Origin: Klebsormidium nitens
Lineage: Eukaryota; Streptophyta; Klebsormidiophyceae; Klebsormidiales; Klebsormidiaceae
NCBI GenBank assembly: GCA_000708835.1
Contig: DF237011.1
Span: forward strand, 62,001 to 126,000
DNA length: 64,000 nt
Direction of reading: 5' to 3'
Part shown: positions 32,420 through 46,000 of the stretch, piece after piece
Numbering within the stretch: position 1 is the first letter of the stretch
Layout: each line of letters starts with the position of its first letter
Translations under genes and position numbers: made by a program
Notes under the pieces: model-generated
Database searches by the model: none
The model's input: only the letters and a program-made list of their open reading frames with translations
Told to the model about the DNA's origin: nothing

Positions 32420-34187
32420 GGTGGCAATCGGGCCGATACGGAAAGCACCAACAGGAGGTTTGCAGGTTCTACCCGGACATTTCTGCCCGGGGAAAAGTCT
32501 TCGCATCAGGGGGAGGTGCACGGAAGGAGTTTGCTTTGCAGAAGGGGGGGTGGTCGCCCCCCTCTTGGTTTAGAAAAAGGGGGGGCAGTCGAGCCCTCCG
32601 GTAGCACTCGAAGCTTCACGGAAGGCCTTGTAGGTCGAGGTGGGCTTTGGTAATATGCGTTTGTTGTTGCTTTGCTAGAACTTCATCAGTTGGGCTTGGC
32701 CGCACCCCTGCGGCCGCGTAGGCCCCGAGAGCGTCCCAGGCAGCCTATCTCGTATGGGCTGCCGCGCTCTTATTTATCCTTTCTAAGGGGCCCCCGCTCG
32801 CAAGAGCAGGGGCAGCCGTGTGCAAGTGCAGACCTTTTATCGGAAGTGGTCGTCTTCGGAAGTGGGGCGCGGCTGCTTTTACCAAGGGCCTGCCATGTCG
32901 TCAAGTGATAACGGAGGAGGAGGCTGTAACAAGGACACGTTGAAATCTGATAAGTCGTCTTTTCAAAAAGCTTGGGACGGGTGTGAAGTCAATTTAAGTT
33001 CACTAGTTCACAAAGTCGCTTGCATGAATGGGGGCTGACATGCTTTCGGGCCGAGTTAAAGCTGGAAGTTGTTTGCCCGGCGTATTGTATGGCCGCACCA
33101 GCGCAAATCATTGAATATCTACCTGTCAATGTCAGTGCTGGCATGATTACGTCTCTGAATTATTCATCGCCGTAGTGTGGCATGCTTGTAGATGGTCATG
33201 CGCTTGTCTGTATGCTGCGCACGGTACTAATCGTTCAGCTTACTTATGCTTGCTGGCTGTATGTTCGAAACTTGTATAAGCATTGACACAGAAGATATAT
33301 GCACTTTTGGCACTGTGGGCCCGCGGCTGAATTATGTGACCACATCATGGCATGTTCACGCAGGCTGTGGGACGCAATTGCAGATCTGTGTAGTATATAA
33401 CGTGCAAATGATTGCAATGCCAGCTGGGAACGCAAAAAGACAATTCGAGCTGCAGCAGAGTCTACAACTGCCGCCCTAGGCTAATCGCCCGACAATCAGG
33501 GACACGTGGTAAGGCAATGGACAGTATTCAATGCAATATATCGATACGAATGGCAGAGCCGGAAGCATCCTCACCACTTGCGGTCCACAAGATAGCAAGA
33601 ACGATTCTATCTGAAGAACATGTCGGATACTTGTTCCGTCTTCCATGCTTCATAAATTAGCTCTTAGATATCAGGCATGGTGATCATACTATGAGAATCA
33701 TGATCAGATGATGCAAGTTGAAGCAGTCACTCACTGGCGGCCAACTTACTGCCGCTGCTTCATATCAAAGACGAGCCGCCCCGCTTCCATCAGTCCGACA
33801 CTAGTAAACTTGAGTGTGCATGGCGTAAATCATTCTGTGCTATACATACTTGCAGCAAAGACAATTGCATGTTGCTTGCCAACACCCATGTGAGTCCGAG
33901 GCTATTCTGTGACCACCACATTCCTTTGAAAAAGGATTGTTAGATCCATGAGAACAAGCTATGTGATTAAGCATTGGAAGTTGCAATTCAAAACGTCCAG
34001 ACTACACGTGCTCAGCAGGACATTGGCATCATTCACACTGTTCGTCAGAGCAGCAGCACAGCCCCCCGGGCTTTGCCAGCCTTGCAGCCCTTCGACAAGT
34101 ATGTTTTCACATTAAGCACGCGTTGACTATACCGATTGACTACCCACTCACTGAGCTTTGAATTCACTCTTCACACACGGCGACTGC
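32420..34187. other. Convergent intergenic region
   Basis: The stretch between the stops of the cold-shock gene and calnexin should hold both 3' untranslated regions. No further gene or RNA was recognised. Confidence 0.55.
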
Positions 34188-37100
34188 CTAGTTTTCTCTA
34201 CGAGTGCGGCGCCTGGCAGGTGCCTCATCTTCCTCGACCTCCTTGACAGCCTCCTGCAGCTTCTCCTTGCCCTCAGGAGCGACGGCGGGCGCCACGTCAT
34301 CGGCGGTAGCCGCGTCTGTCTTCTTCTTCAGACCCTCGGCGGCCTGTATAGAGTGCAAGGGTCAGAGCCAAGTATTTCGCAGCCGGTCAGGTAATGGGGC
34401 AAGCTGGGCACAGCAGACAGGCTACTCAGAAGCACGAAAGGTTGCAAGAACTGGCAGTAAGCAGATTTGCTCTGTATCGGTGGCGCGACTTCGAGTCTGC
34501 TGATGATCAAACCGTTCCCTGTCTTCCTTTGGGCTCCGCGGGAAAGTGAAGATGACATCTCGTTCTTGGAGGTGCTTCATCACACACCAGCACTCGATGA
34601 TACGGAAAAGGAGGCAGTGGTACCCAGACTTCGCGTCACTGGTTGTCACACTACGTGCAACATTGGACAGATTCGAATCAACGGTCGGACTAACAAGAAA
34701 CCTGGACGAAGGTTTGAAGCGAAACCACGCACCTTGGTTGCTTTCTTCTTGCCCCCTACCAAGCAGAACATGAGGAGGAACGGGATGCCAGCCACCAAGG
34801 CCAGAGCAGAGACGAGAGCCGCCATCTCGTTCTGCTCGGCGAGATCCAAGGCTTGCTGCAGGGACAGAACATGACATGATTCAGCGTCAAAGTTGGAAAG
34901 ACAGTACGTGGTGACTCACACAGCCGATTATAACTTCCAGACAGGAGTCCAACAATCCCGAGTTGCCCAATCGTGCAACATTAACCTCCACCAGTCCTGA
35001 CCCTTGCCCAGAGATGAGACCTCAAACTTTCGGACGCTGCAAAGCCCTACCGATACAGGGTGTCGGGAGAACTCCACAGAGACCCAGGGAAGAGAGCAAC
35101 AGGAGCGACGACTTAGTTTCGACGCACTTAAAAGAAGGGGAAACATATGTGGCAATCAAACCAGCAGATCCTCAAAGTTTTACTGTCGCACAGTGAACGG
35201 AGTCAGAATGGGAGACTGCCTTATCATCTTCGAATCGGCGCAGGAATAATAGCCCGTACTGCCATGGGAAAGGCAACTGCAACACTTCAAGCGACCCCCC
35301 CTAAGAACAATCAATCCCGCAGCCTCGTCATCCATCCTCGTCGTTTGTGACCTGGCAGACGCTCCGCAACAACCCAACTTCCTCTCCGGCTGAACAATCT
35401 TGCGGATCCAGCCGTGAAAAATGCAGCTTCTGCTTCACCAAAGCGTATCTCTGAGCATATGCTATGGCATATGCTTGGGCGCGACTGCGTCCAAGTTCAC
35501 CAGCTGGCGCGCATATGCAGCCCTTCTCCTAAGTTTCAAAACACCTCTCACTCCAGAACCTTGGGGGATTAAGACCTTGAAAGGGGAAAAACAAAAATAT
35601 AGATTGCTCCTGCTCTAAGGTACGGCTTTACTGGCGCGAGCGCCTCCCCATCGGCCAGCTGGCGCGCCGTCTCCAGGATTCTTCTTGCCAGTAAGCGACA
35701 AAACCTCATAATCTGAAAGTTTGCCCCAATCTCCTTCGGGGAGCGAAGCACGGGGCAACTAGTCCGAAATCCTAAACAAGAAAAGCAGCATTGATGAGCC
35801 TTACTGTGAGGTACGGCTTGACGGACGCAAGCGCCTCCACGTCCGCCAGCTGGCGCGCCGTCTCCAGCACCTTCTGGAGGACCACGTTCTTGACCTTGCC
35901 CGACGCCGCCGCCTCGTCCGCTACCTCCTTCTCCTTCTCCTCCTCCGCCTTCTCCTCTGCGAGTTTCGCGCCCGACGTCGCCTCGGCAAAGGCCTTGGCG
36001 GCACCCAGGTCGTGGCCCAGGAGAATGTTGTCGAAGAGGAATCCGTCGTTCATGGTCCAGATCTCGATGGCGACGGCGGCGATGGGCTCCAGGGCGACCG
36101 ACTCGACCTCGTAAAAGGCGGGGTTGGGGATCTGCAGAAAGTGCGAAGGACGTCGGTGTTGAAGTGGAAGCACTCAAGCAGCTGAGAACTTCCTCTCTAT
36201 CTTCACGAACTATGCTTCGAAGGAGCAATTCACAGCGGACCAACTCAACTTATACTGGCTGCATTGTAATCCACAAAAGGTTGGGAACGTGTGGGTTCAG
36301 ATACAAGGGCACATTAGACATGCAAGAACAGCTCTTTAGATCTTGCAAATTGTGCACCTTGTATTCAACACGACATTACTAGCCAAGTTGCATACAGTAC
36401 TACCCGTCCACCCAGCGTGAAAAGTGCATTTCCGGCCGGCTAGTTTCCTCGAACAAAGTCGGCATGAAATGGCTCTCAATGGTGTTTCAGGCTTCGTCCC
36501 TGCCGTCTCCGGCCAAATTTTGATTGCCCTATCCAGTTTGCCTACTGAAGCCGCCAATTCTTCAGTCACGTCTCAAAGCTGCAGAATCACTGGCAGCAAA
36601 TGCTGTGAATCCCCAGAACCGACATCTTGTCAGGGCCGACGGTCGGAGAACCCGCTTTGATTACCCGAATATCAAGGTCCCCCAGCGAGTTCCTCAGTCA
36701 TCCTCTCGACCAAAAAAAAGCCCGAAGCCTTCTGAACTTTTCCGAGAAAACCCAGAATACGAATTGCCCCAGAATCACCTAAACTGCTCAAGATTTCTTT
36801 ACTCACCTTGCGAGGGGCCCAGACTCCCTTGTACTCCGGGTTGTCGATCAGCGGCGCGCTCCACTTGCCCTTGTAGTCAGGGTTCCGCTTCGTCGGGCGC
36901 TTCCACTCGCCGCACCCGGGGGCCTCTTCACACTTGGGGTTGTCAACCTTTGCGGGCTCCCACTCGCCATCCTCGTCGTCGTCCCAGTCCTCGGGCTTGG
37001 AAGCCTCGGGGTCGTCGACCTGGTCGGGCTCGTCGTCGAGCCACCCCTCGGGCTTCTCAGCGTCCTGCAGGTGCAAAAGGAAGAGTCAAAAGATGATTAC

Positions 37101-40100
37101 GAGGTTAGAATCTCTGCGAACTTTCAAAAGAAAGAAATCAGGTCGGATTGGGTCCGCTGGTACAGAGAGATCAGGAGGTGATATCGGATGCGAAACAGCC
37201 CCTTTCAATTGCGCCAACCAGATACTGCCCAAACCAGATCGGTGATGCAGTGATTGGGATTGTCATTGTAGGATTCCAGTTCAGGGTCCAAGACGAAAGG
37301 GCTTTGAAGATATTCACGGGGTGAGAATCATTACATGAAAGAGAGAGATGCGTGTAGAGTCGAGGACCAGTGCTAAGCCTCCCGTGCTCCGGCTTGTAGC
37401 CTTCGACCTGTCAGGCTCAATGGCGGATCACCCCTCATTGACTTTCTGATAATCTGGATGGATTTTGGTGCATCACAATGAACTTTGGAAAGAGTATCAC
37501 CTCTGTAAGAGCCTGTACAAAATTTAGGCTGAATCCTCTTTTGTCGAGGAAGTCCAAGCTTTAACTTCAAAGATGGTAGCAACCTTTTCTATGCTCCAAG
37601 GAAGTGAGTGGTGGTAATATGCTGCCTCGAATTTTTAAGCGACGGGCTTTATTGCAGCTGGAAATCATGGCCAATGCCCACCTTGCCCATAACCGAAGAG
37701 GGGAATGAGCGGGAGTGACTATTAGGCCTGAAATAAGGACTCCAAGCTTACCATATGTAGGCCACCCATATTGTAAGGCTTGTCCTTTTAGCGCCCTGCG
37801 ATAAGCGCGAGGTCGAGAGAGACCACTTGCAGAGTACCCAAACTGGATTTGAACCCGTTCTAAAACCCTGCCGGCGACGTGCCAGGGTATTTGTAACCCG
37901 CTACCGTTGCTCGGCTCCAATGTAAAACTTAGTCTAGCCCCATGACCCTTACTTATGACCCATGACCATGACCCGTACACATGACCCATGACTCATGACC
38001 CGTACCCATGACCCATAACCCATGACCCATAACCCATGACCCATGACCCATAAACCATGACCCATAAACCATGAACCATAAAGCATAACCTCAAAACTCA
38101 GCTTCCAGCGCGTACCTCATCAGGGATCTCCAGAGGTGCGTCCTCGTCCCAGTCCTCCGGCTTCGTGGCCTCAGGGTCCGGGATCTTGGCGACATCGACC
38201 CAGTCGGCGGGCTTCGTGTCCTCCGGGTCATCGATCTCCTCCTCTGGTTGGAACGGGGGCGTAAAGTCCTCCTTGAAGCTGGCGGACTTCTTCTCCTCAC
38301 CATCGATGAGGATGAGGACCTGCAAAAGAGACCTTTCTTATAAATCTCAGAAAGAATATGGTGGTCAGAACATTGAGGAGCCACAAATCCAATCTGCAGC
38401 ATGTGCTGAACTGGGGCCTGGTGGAAAGAGTAAGACGGGCTGAGAAAGCATGGATAGAAGAAGAGCGAAAGGGGTCCTGCGAAAGTTGCCCTTATGCTTC
38501 TGCTTCAATATAGCTGATCACAGCCACCACCCTAAGGTGGTAATCAAAGAAAGAACCTTTCAAGTCTCAAAGGGAGTCCTCTTCTGGTTGAGATAAATGC
38601 TATTCAGTGCAGAGAGCAGACTCTGTGTTGGAGAAAAGGCAAAGTTGACTAAAAGCCTTAAAAGCCTTTCCTCGATTCTGCAAACTGCTACTGCCACGGT
38701 CCTGGAGGTGCTGCGCTGCAGAAAGTTATTTTTTCCTGACCGCATTTCAAGTCTTCTATTGGAGATAGCGGCCGCCAGACACTTGACCTTTCCACTGGGG
38801 ACAATCAGCCTGGGGAGCAAAACAAAATGACCTGCACATAGCTTTAAACCGCAGAAACCCTCACTTCAACAATCAAAGTTGTGGCCGTAATGGTGCAAGA
38901 GTGCAGCTCAAAGGCCATCCTGTGCACCTGACATGCAGTTTAGCAACTCTCTTTGAATCAATACTTAATCAGGTTCCAATGATCAGCGTTTCAGCAGCTT
39001 GAAAAGCGTCTACTGTTGGCATCAATCCGTTTGTTTGAAGAACAAGAGTAACGAGGATACGCTAAATGCATATTCCCACCTTCTCCTCCTTGGGCTTGAT
39101 GACGGCGGTGTAAACATGCGTGTTCTTGTCATTGATGGGGAAGGGGGGGTTGTTGAGGTGATGCTCCACGTACTCTCCGGACACGGGGTTCTTCACGCGA
39201 ACAATGAAGTGGACCTTGTTGGTGGACCCGCACTTGTCAGGCCCGAACATGACGGAGTAGCCCGTGTTGTCCTTGAGGTCGGCAGCAGTCCACCCAGCCT
39301 CCTGCAAAGGAAGAAAGCGCCACAAGGTAAATGTAAGTCCAACAGAAGAAAGAAGATATTAAGATGCTGAACAAAATAGCACTTCACTTTCCTTATGTTC
39401 CCTGGCGTTGCCTGCACGAATCCGCTAACAAACTGATGAGAGTCCAGTTCTCCCTGCAAGTGTCAAAATTCAGGGCGCCTTTTCCTCTTTCTATCACTCA
39501 CAGCAAGTGAAAGTGATTGATGGAGATCTAGCGCCCTACTTTGGAGAAATGTGACTGGCTTCTGACATGGCAATTGGGAGATTGCAAGAGACTTCACCTC
39601 ACATACCAGGGTGGCAGGATTGGGGGGATGCAGAAGAGATGCAGCGAGGAAAAGGCCAGATGGTGCAGCATCAGAGCCTTGGCGGACAGGCCAAGGCTCT
39701 CTGATAATCATCAACAAAATGTGAAAGGTGGTGGCGCGACAGGCAATTAGTGCACTCAAGCTTTTCAAGCTGGATTGAATGGTTGGAAAGTGATTGAATC
39801 GCTGATGCGCAGCAATCAAGGTAGCGCTTTCTGCAGAATGCATTTTCCACGATCAAGCTAAAAGCACTCGATATAACAAAGTGAAGTTCCAAAGAAGATC
39901 AGTCCTGAGGGCTTCGGATTTGTTTGGTGGTAATAAGTCTTCCTTTTAGTTTGTGCAAACGAAAGCTCTGTTCAAAGCATGTCAAAGATGTTGCTGTCAA
40001 ACATTGTGCTTGTTTCTGCAAATTCTGAATAAGCAACAACACGGATCAGCTTCAGTTTGCCATCAACATTTGTGTGAGACAGCATGAAAGGCGTCGGACA

Positions 40101-41662
40101 TGAAACCTTTTACAATTCAGTGCTTACCAAGTGAAACCCTAAAAGGGAAAGGCGCTCTAGATCTATCGTGGCAAACATCGACCAGAAAAATGGCACAGTT
40201 TTGCAGTTTGATTGTAGTGTCAACGCTGCGAATCCGGATTATTGTTCTACAACTTATTCGTCGGCACTTCCCCTTCAATTGTGCTGTCATTGCTACAAGT
40301 CTTGTTGGGTGGATCACTTGCCAGTAGTGCGAACCATCTTTTTCACAACTTGAAGTCATCTTACCAAGCTCGCAGAAGAAATCGCAAAACCGAACCTGCT
40401 GAGCAGAATCATTGTTTGAACAAGACGCCTCACCTGAGGGTGCAAGAACTTGAGGTATGCGCCTCCACATTCGATCCCCTCCTGCAGCCGTACTTCATAC
40501 TGAATAACGGTGTCCTCGTCATTCAGGTCAACTGTCTCTGGGAGGTCCACCGCGATGCCGTACTTGCGAGCCTTCTCAGTGACCAGAAGACCGTAGTCGT
40601 CATGGCCTTTGCTCTTGGAATACTTCCATGGCCCTGCAGTGATGCACTGATTTCATGAGATGCTCATAATGCATTGTCAATTAGAATTGCTTGTTTCAGG
40701 AAAATAGAAGAGAGCCTTGGTCTGTGAAGGTAAGATTTCCAACCGCACGTGCCAGTTTACAGCTAAAGTCAGCAAATGTCTGTCTGATATTTGTCAGTCT
40801 GATCGCGCAAACTGCTGTGCACAATAGATTTGGAACTCTACGAAGGAGAGCAGCTAAAATTTGGAAAAAGGCATTTCTAAACACGCAAGTTACTTTATTG
40901 CAGATCCTCTTTCAGCACCATGCGCAGGGAGACTTTGATAAAATGAAACTGGAAATTCTCTTCGGAGCACCACGGTGGACACAAAAAGTGTATGAAATGA
41001 CTAGCTTCTTTCGTGCGCTGTTGTCCACTTGGATCCTGGAGGCAATGCAGGTAGAGAACCCAAGTGGTTGGAAAAATGGTCCTAAGCAATCACCAAATCT
41101 AGCTGAGATTTGAGATGCAGCACACCGTCACTCAACTAACCGGACAACTTGGACTCTCAATGCATACTTCTCCTAGTGAACTTATGAATCATGATTGCTG
41201 TCAAATTATGGTGCTGGTGATCCAAAAATAATCTCACCCTTGTAGTCATCCAAGTTGGATGGTATCCACCGCCCCTCCCAGTCGTCATCAAAGGTTTCGA
41301 CAAAGACGGATTTGTCCTTGATGTCAGCCTGCAAGCAGATTCATAACATTCTCAGATGCAACAGATCTTTGTCATCGACTTGCGGTGACAGAGCAGATTC
41401 CTCTCCCCTGCCTCGGTGACTTTTAAAGGAACACTTGCTGGGTGACAGACACCACTTTCACCATCAAGTACAACGACATGAGCAGCACCTCCCTAACAAG
41501 AGTCTCAATTTTAATACACAGCGTGCAGATGCACAAGAACTGCCGCATAAACCTTTGATGAAATTTGTGGACACTCACCACAGCGTCATCAGCTCTGACG
41601 AGGCCAGCAAGCAAACAAAGTGACGCAAACAGCATCACCGCCAAGGCGGCTGAGCGCGCCAT
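34188..41662 (-). CDS. CNX: Calnexin, ER membrane lectin chaperone
   Basis: Nine exons on the minus strand, 41579-41662, 41238-41328, 40434-40633, 39080-39301, 38116-38319, 36807-37064, 35805-36131, 34733-34855 and 34188-34343, join in frame to 554 residues. Residues 1-24 are a signal peptide ([20 protein letters not shown]). The lectin domain shows [19 protein letters not shown] and [19 protein letters not shown]. The P-domain has the acidic type-1 repeats ([15 protein letters not shown] and relatives) and type-2 repeats ([19 protein letters not shown]), residues about 205-345. One membrane segment lies at about 473-496 ([20 protein letters not shown]), and the tail is acidic and ends RRRTRREN. 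Calnexin holds monoglucosylated glycoproteins in the ER until they are folded. It lies on the same strand as the ER-type PDIL5-4 gene. Confidence 0.98.
35612..35692 (-). repeat. Donor-side echo of calnexin exon seven
   Basis: GGTACGGCTTTACTGGCGCG onwards through CAGCTGGCGCGCCGTCTCCA repeats the exon end and donor at 35801-35878 (GGTACGGCTTGACGGACGCA and CAGCTGGCGCGCCGTCTCCA). A shorter remnant, CACCAGCTGGCGCGCATATG, is at about 35498. Confidence 0.88.
37383..37445 (-). repeat. Acceptor-side echo of calnexin exon six
   Basis: The plus-strand block CTCCGGCTTGTAGCCTTCGA then CCTGTCAGGCTCA-GGCGGATCACCCCTC resembles the exon start at 36990-37050 (CGACCTGGTCGGGCTCGTCG then CGAGCCACCCCTCGGGCTTC). 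The copy is upstream in transcription and much decayed. Confidence 0.6.
37941..38088. repeat. Short tandem repeat in calnexin intron five
   Basis: About fifteen irregular copies of the words CATGACC, CATGACCCATAAC and relatives run through the stretch. It is a degenerate minisatellite next to the donor of exon five and is not exon-derived. Confidence 0.85.
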
Positions 41663-43049
41663 TCTGGCGGTTGTGAAGACAGTCCTTTTTTTGTCCCACC
41701 ACGGTCGACCTTCACCTAGCTTCCCCCCTGCGATCGCAGCACTTCAGAGCGCAGATCTATGATTCCTGCAGCCTCGTGACCTGCACTGGTGCACCAGGAG
41801 GAAAATCGGAAAGGAATGCAGTCCTCCCCGGCCGGCCCTTCTGCAAATTTGGAGAGTCAGTTGCTCCTGGAAATGTCATGCGAATCTGAGCCGTCCATCT
41901 GCCACAAGTTCCAGAGACCTGCACTTTTCACCCGCCGCCTTGGCAAGCGGTGACGTCGTCGCGCTCGTATCGTTCAACTTTTGTCCAGGTGGCATCAAGT
42001 CATTTGCTATGGTTTCTTACGAACCCTTCTCATTGGCTAAATGGACGTGTTTGTTGCAAGCCCTCAGCCGCATACTGACGCCGCCGCACTCCCGTAATCT
42101 GAGAGGGGCCCGGCTCAGCCCCGCGCTGTTTCTGGTAGCCGTCCGATTGCGGATGCTGAGTGCTGAACGGTTACCATTACAAGAAGCCACGGCTCCTACA
42201 AGACATAATTTATCAAGTTAAAAGGAGTTCATGTAAGTAGAATTTCATGTATCCTAGGACTAGTAATAGTTAATACAGTAGGCTAGCTTGCGTGTGAACT
42301 TGACAATTTCAGCAAGCCGTGTGAAATTTTGAATTACTGGCACCTGGGTATGCAGAGTGACTTTGGTGACACCATGTCATGAGCATCGTTGTTGCCTCGC
42401 CGCAGGAGGATCAAATCAACTTTAGTGGCAATGGTAACTTTAGCTAAGTAAGCTAACCCGAGCCATGCAGGGACATGAGCTGCCGGCCCAAATCCGCTAT
42501 CATGACTGAGACGGATCATGGGCCATGCACGTGACTGAAAGCAGGGCGTGTGAATGTCACTGCTGGCCCAGCATGGGCCGGTAACATTGGGACTCCGGGA
42601 GACCATTGTAGGAGCTTTTTGCACGTAAGAGTGGGGCCATCATTTGTACAAACATGAATGATGCCAAATGGTGAAACTTTCTAACCAGAGGCCGTGAATA
42701 AAACCCCGACCTCTACCTTGTGAACTATACCCGCGGCGCAATTTCTCTGGTCGAACCTTGCTCTTGCAAGAATGACCCTGCCCAGTTCCAAATAGGGCTC
42801 GACGGTAGCTACTCTTCAGCGCGAGTTGTCGCTGCAGCCATGGCATGGCATGGCATCACATATCCAGATATTTGCGGACACCATCACCGCGTGCATGTTC
42901 GCAACTTGGCCATCCTCCCCATATGCGGATCAAGATTAAAAGAGGTTTGCAATTGTTCGTAACAGACTGCAACGTCGGTGTTCATACACTCAAGACAAAC
43001 CACAATGATAAAGGGCAATTTATCGAAGTTTCTTCGAGGGCACTGTTTC
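41663..43049. promoter_or_regulatory. Upstream region of calnexin, downstream of PDIL5-4
   Basis: No gene recognised. GGTGACGTC at 41949-41957, about 290 bp before the calnexin ATG, is a bZIP-type (TGACGTC) word; the same nine bases occur upstream of PDIL5-4. Plant unfolded-protein-response elements contain a similar TGACGT core, so this is a candidate site only. Confidence 0.4.
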
Positions 43050-46000
43050 TCAAAACTGTTTCCCAAGTTGTACCTTCTTGATTGCACTAGCTGCTTGGAA
43101 CAGGATCCCATCAACGATTCCAGCAACCTGCATTGACAAACACCGGCGTCAGTACCATCCAGGGATGTGGACGGATCTTTGAAAGCGGGCATCATGGATG
43201 CTGCAAGATTTCGACGCCAGTTTCACTCTGCTCTGTTCGCTTGCGTCACCTCTTCGAAAAACGTGGATCTATAAGCGGACCGCAGAAAACAACGAGCAGG
43301 CTGGGCCGCCCATTCCGCCTAACCTCTCTAATAACCATAACCCACTCACCGTAAACACTCCTCCGATGATGGCGCACACGTTCGTGATGAAGTGCGAGAA
43401 CGACCGGCTGTTTTCCGTGATCACGACTTGCATGGGGGACAGCTCGTAATGGAACTTCGCCACCGGGACCGCCGCCGAGTTGAAAACGTTGCTGTGCGCC
43501 GTGTAGTCGTAGCTCTGCACGTACTGGTGCGCCGGCAGCTTGAGCGGCTCCACTGACGTCAGCACTACTTGCAGGTAGTGCTCGTGCTGCAAACGAAAGT
43601 GGGCACCGTTAGATTGTTGCTGTGCAAGTGGAAGGAAAACCATCTCGTCCAGAGACGATGCAGAGCGAAAGCTGGTTGTGTGGCTCCATTGCGCTGGAAT
43701 GGAATATTCACGAGCGCTTACCGTCTGATCGCCGCTGTGCGGTGATAGATGGCCAATAACCGTCCAGACAAGGTGCCAACTGAAAGCTGACTCTAAACTT
43801 GATCGCTTACAGCATTGACCAGCAAAGTACGATCGCCTTGTCTTACCGTCAGCTTGTCGCTGTGCAAAAGTAGTTTACTATTCGCGTCAAGTAAAACAGG
43901 GAACTAAAGGGGCTTGCACAAGGACGTCCAGCAGCAAAAGCGACTGAAAGCCGCTGTGCCGCATCACCGTAAGGTTGCGATGTGCGAGTGGAACCAGCAA
44001 CTTACCATTCACACATCTTACAGAACAAGTGCTGCCTCCAGACACGCTTTTCAATCAGGAAGTAGCAAGAAACGACCTCTTCGTCTCACCCTCAAATTTC
44101 TGTGCGACTGCCAACAGCAGTTTAGTAATCACTTTGAGCGTGCAAGGAAAGCGAATTAGCTGGCAGACTAGCATCCGGGACAACAATCGAGGATCCTTGT
44201 GCCTTACCGTTGTCGCTGTGCGCCCTGTGAGGCGGTCCTCCTCAGCGCGGTAGTTCAAGCAGATTGCAAAGCGGAAGCGAACTCGAAGCTCGATCGCTTC
44301 AAACCGAAAAGCAGAGGTGTTAACCACCCTGTCTCACCATGATTCCGATGCTTTGCAAACATGAAGAGCGACTTACCGTCCAGATAAAGTGGTAAAATGA
44401 AGCCAACTCAAGTTCTCAATCGCGTTGACTTGAAGCACAAAAACAAACGCTGCTTTGTCTCACCGTAAGGTTGTCGCTGTGCGAGTGGAAGAGCAACCTG
44501 CCCGTCCAAACAGACTGCAAACCAGTTGCTGACTCGAGAAGTGACCCCTTTATACCAACCAGCAAAAAACAGCTTTCAAAACAAAATATCAGAAATAACG
44601 ATGACGTTGTCGCACCGTCAGGTTGTCGCTGTGCGAGTGGAAGTAGCGCCCGGTTAGGCGGTCCTCCCCGGCGCTCGGATGGTGGCTCCAGATGCGGTCG
44701 ATCTCGTGGTACTGCTTCAGCGTCGGCTTGCGCCCAAACGAGAACGAGTTGACGCTGTGGCTCATGTTCATCGTGGCTGGGTCGAACGAGTGGCCCGCGG
44801 AAACGGCCGCGACCTGCAGAGATACGAAATGAAAGTTTCATAACAACTTCAAAAGCGGTCGATCTCGTGGTACTGCTTCAGCGTCGGCTTGCGCCCGAAG
44901 GAGAACGAGTTGACGCAGTGGCTCATGTTCATCGTGGCCGGGTCAAATGAGTGACCCGCGGAAACGGCCGCAACCTGCGCAATGAATCGCGACTCTCAAA
45001 AACTGTGCTATTTTCAGAAACTCCGAGCGTTTTTCACTTGCTCTAGCACGCCTTCCCTGAAATGAGGATAGATGAAACGAGCCGACTCCGCCACAGTCCT
45101 TTTATGCGGAGGAAGCCCTCCATGTGGCACTCGAGAGGAAAGCCCGTCCCTTCTCTAGAACGCATGGATCAATGCAGCCTACCAAAACCCAGAAAAACTT
45201 TCCAACCATTACTTGTAGGTTCTCGGAAGATTCATTCACAAGAACGAGGCTCTTAATTCGGCACCCGGAGCTCTGGGGCGCATTCTTTCCATTTTGGAAA
45301 AGATATCAACATACCAAGGAAACAATTACAGCCATACCTGCAGGTTCCCACGGAAATAATCACAAGGACAAACCCTCGACCTGAGATTCGAACCGCTGAG
45401 GGGCTTTTTTTCCTTTCACGAAACACCAACAAACCGAGGAAGGAAATCAATCATACCTGAAGATTACCAGGGACCTTCTTTACGTGGACGAACCCCTCGA
45501 TCTGGCACCCGGAGCTCTGAACACTTCCTTCTCAAGTAAACACGCAAAGCAAAGGGAATTCAAGGACAGAAGACAAACGCCGCCGTACCTGCAAATTCAC
45601 GGGACCCTTCTTCACAAGGACAAACCCCTCAATTGGGCACCCGGCGCTTTGGGCGCTTCTTCACATTCTACAATTTCGCTCGAGTTCAAAACACTGACAA
45701 AAGAAAGAAACGTATTGCAACCATACCTGCAGATTCCCAGGGACCTTCTTCACGAGCACGAACCCCTCGATCTGGCACCCGGAGCTCTGGGGCGCTTTCG
45801 CGACCACGCGCAGAGCGCGCCCGTCCTTGCCCATCCAGGGGGGAACGACCTGCTGGGCGGTCGCGCCTGGGAGCGCATGCGCGCGCTGCTGGAGGCCGGT
45901 GGCCAGGTCGTCGGCGAACTAGAGAGAGGGGAGATGTAGAACAGGTCAGGAGCCGATTAGATATTGTGAAGTTCTAAGGGGGGGACTGCGCGGTCGCGCC

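Noticed and set aside
37941..38088. A CRISPR-like or telomeric array
   Set aside because: The words are irregular, without spacers of constant length, in a eukaryotic intron, and not the plant TTTAGGG telomere type.
45380..45400. A tRNA-like GATTCGAACC word
   Set aside because: It is part of a decayed copy of PDIL5-4 exon eight, and no cloverleaf can be drawn.
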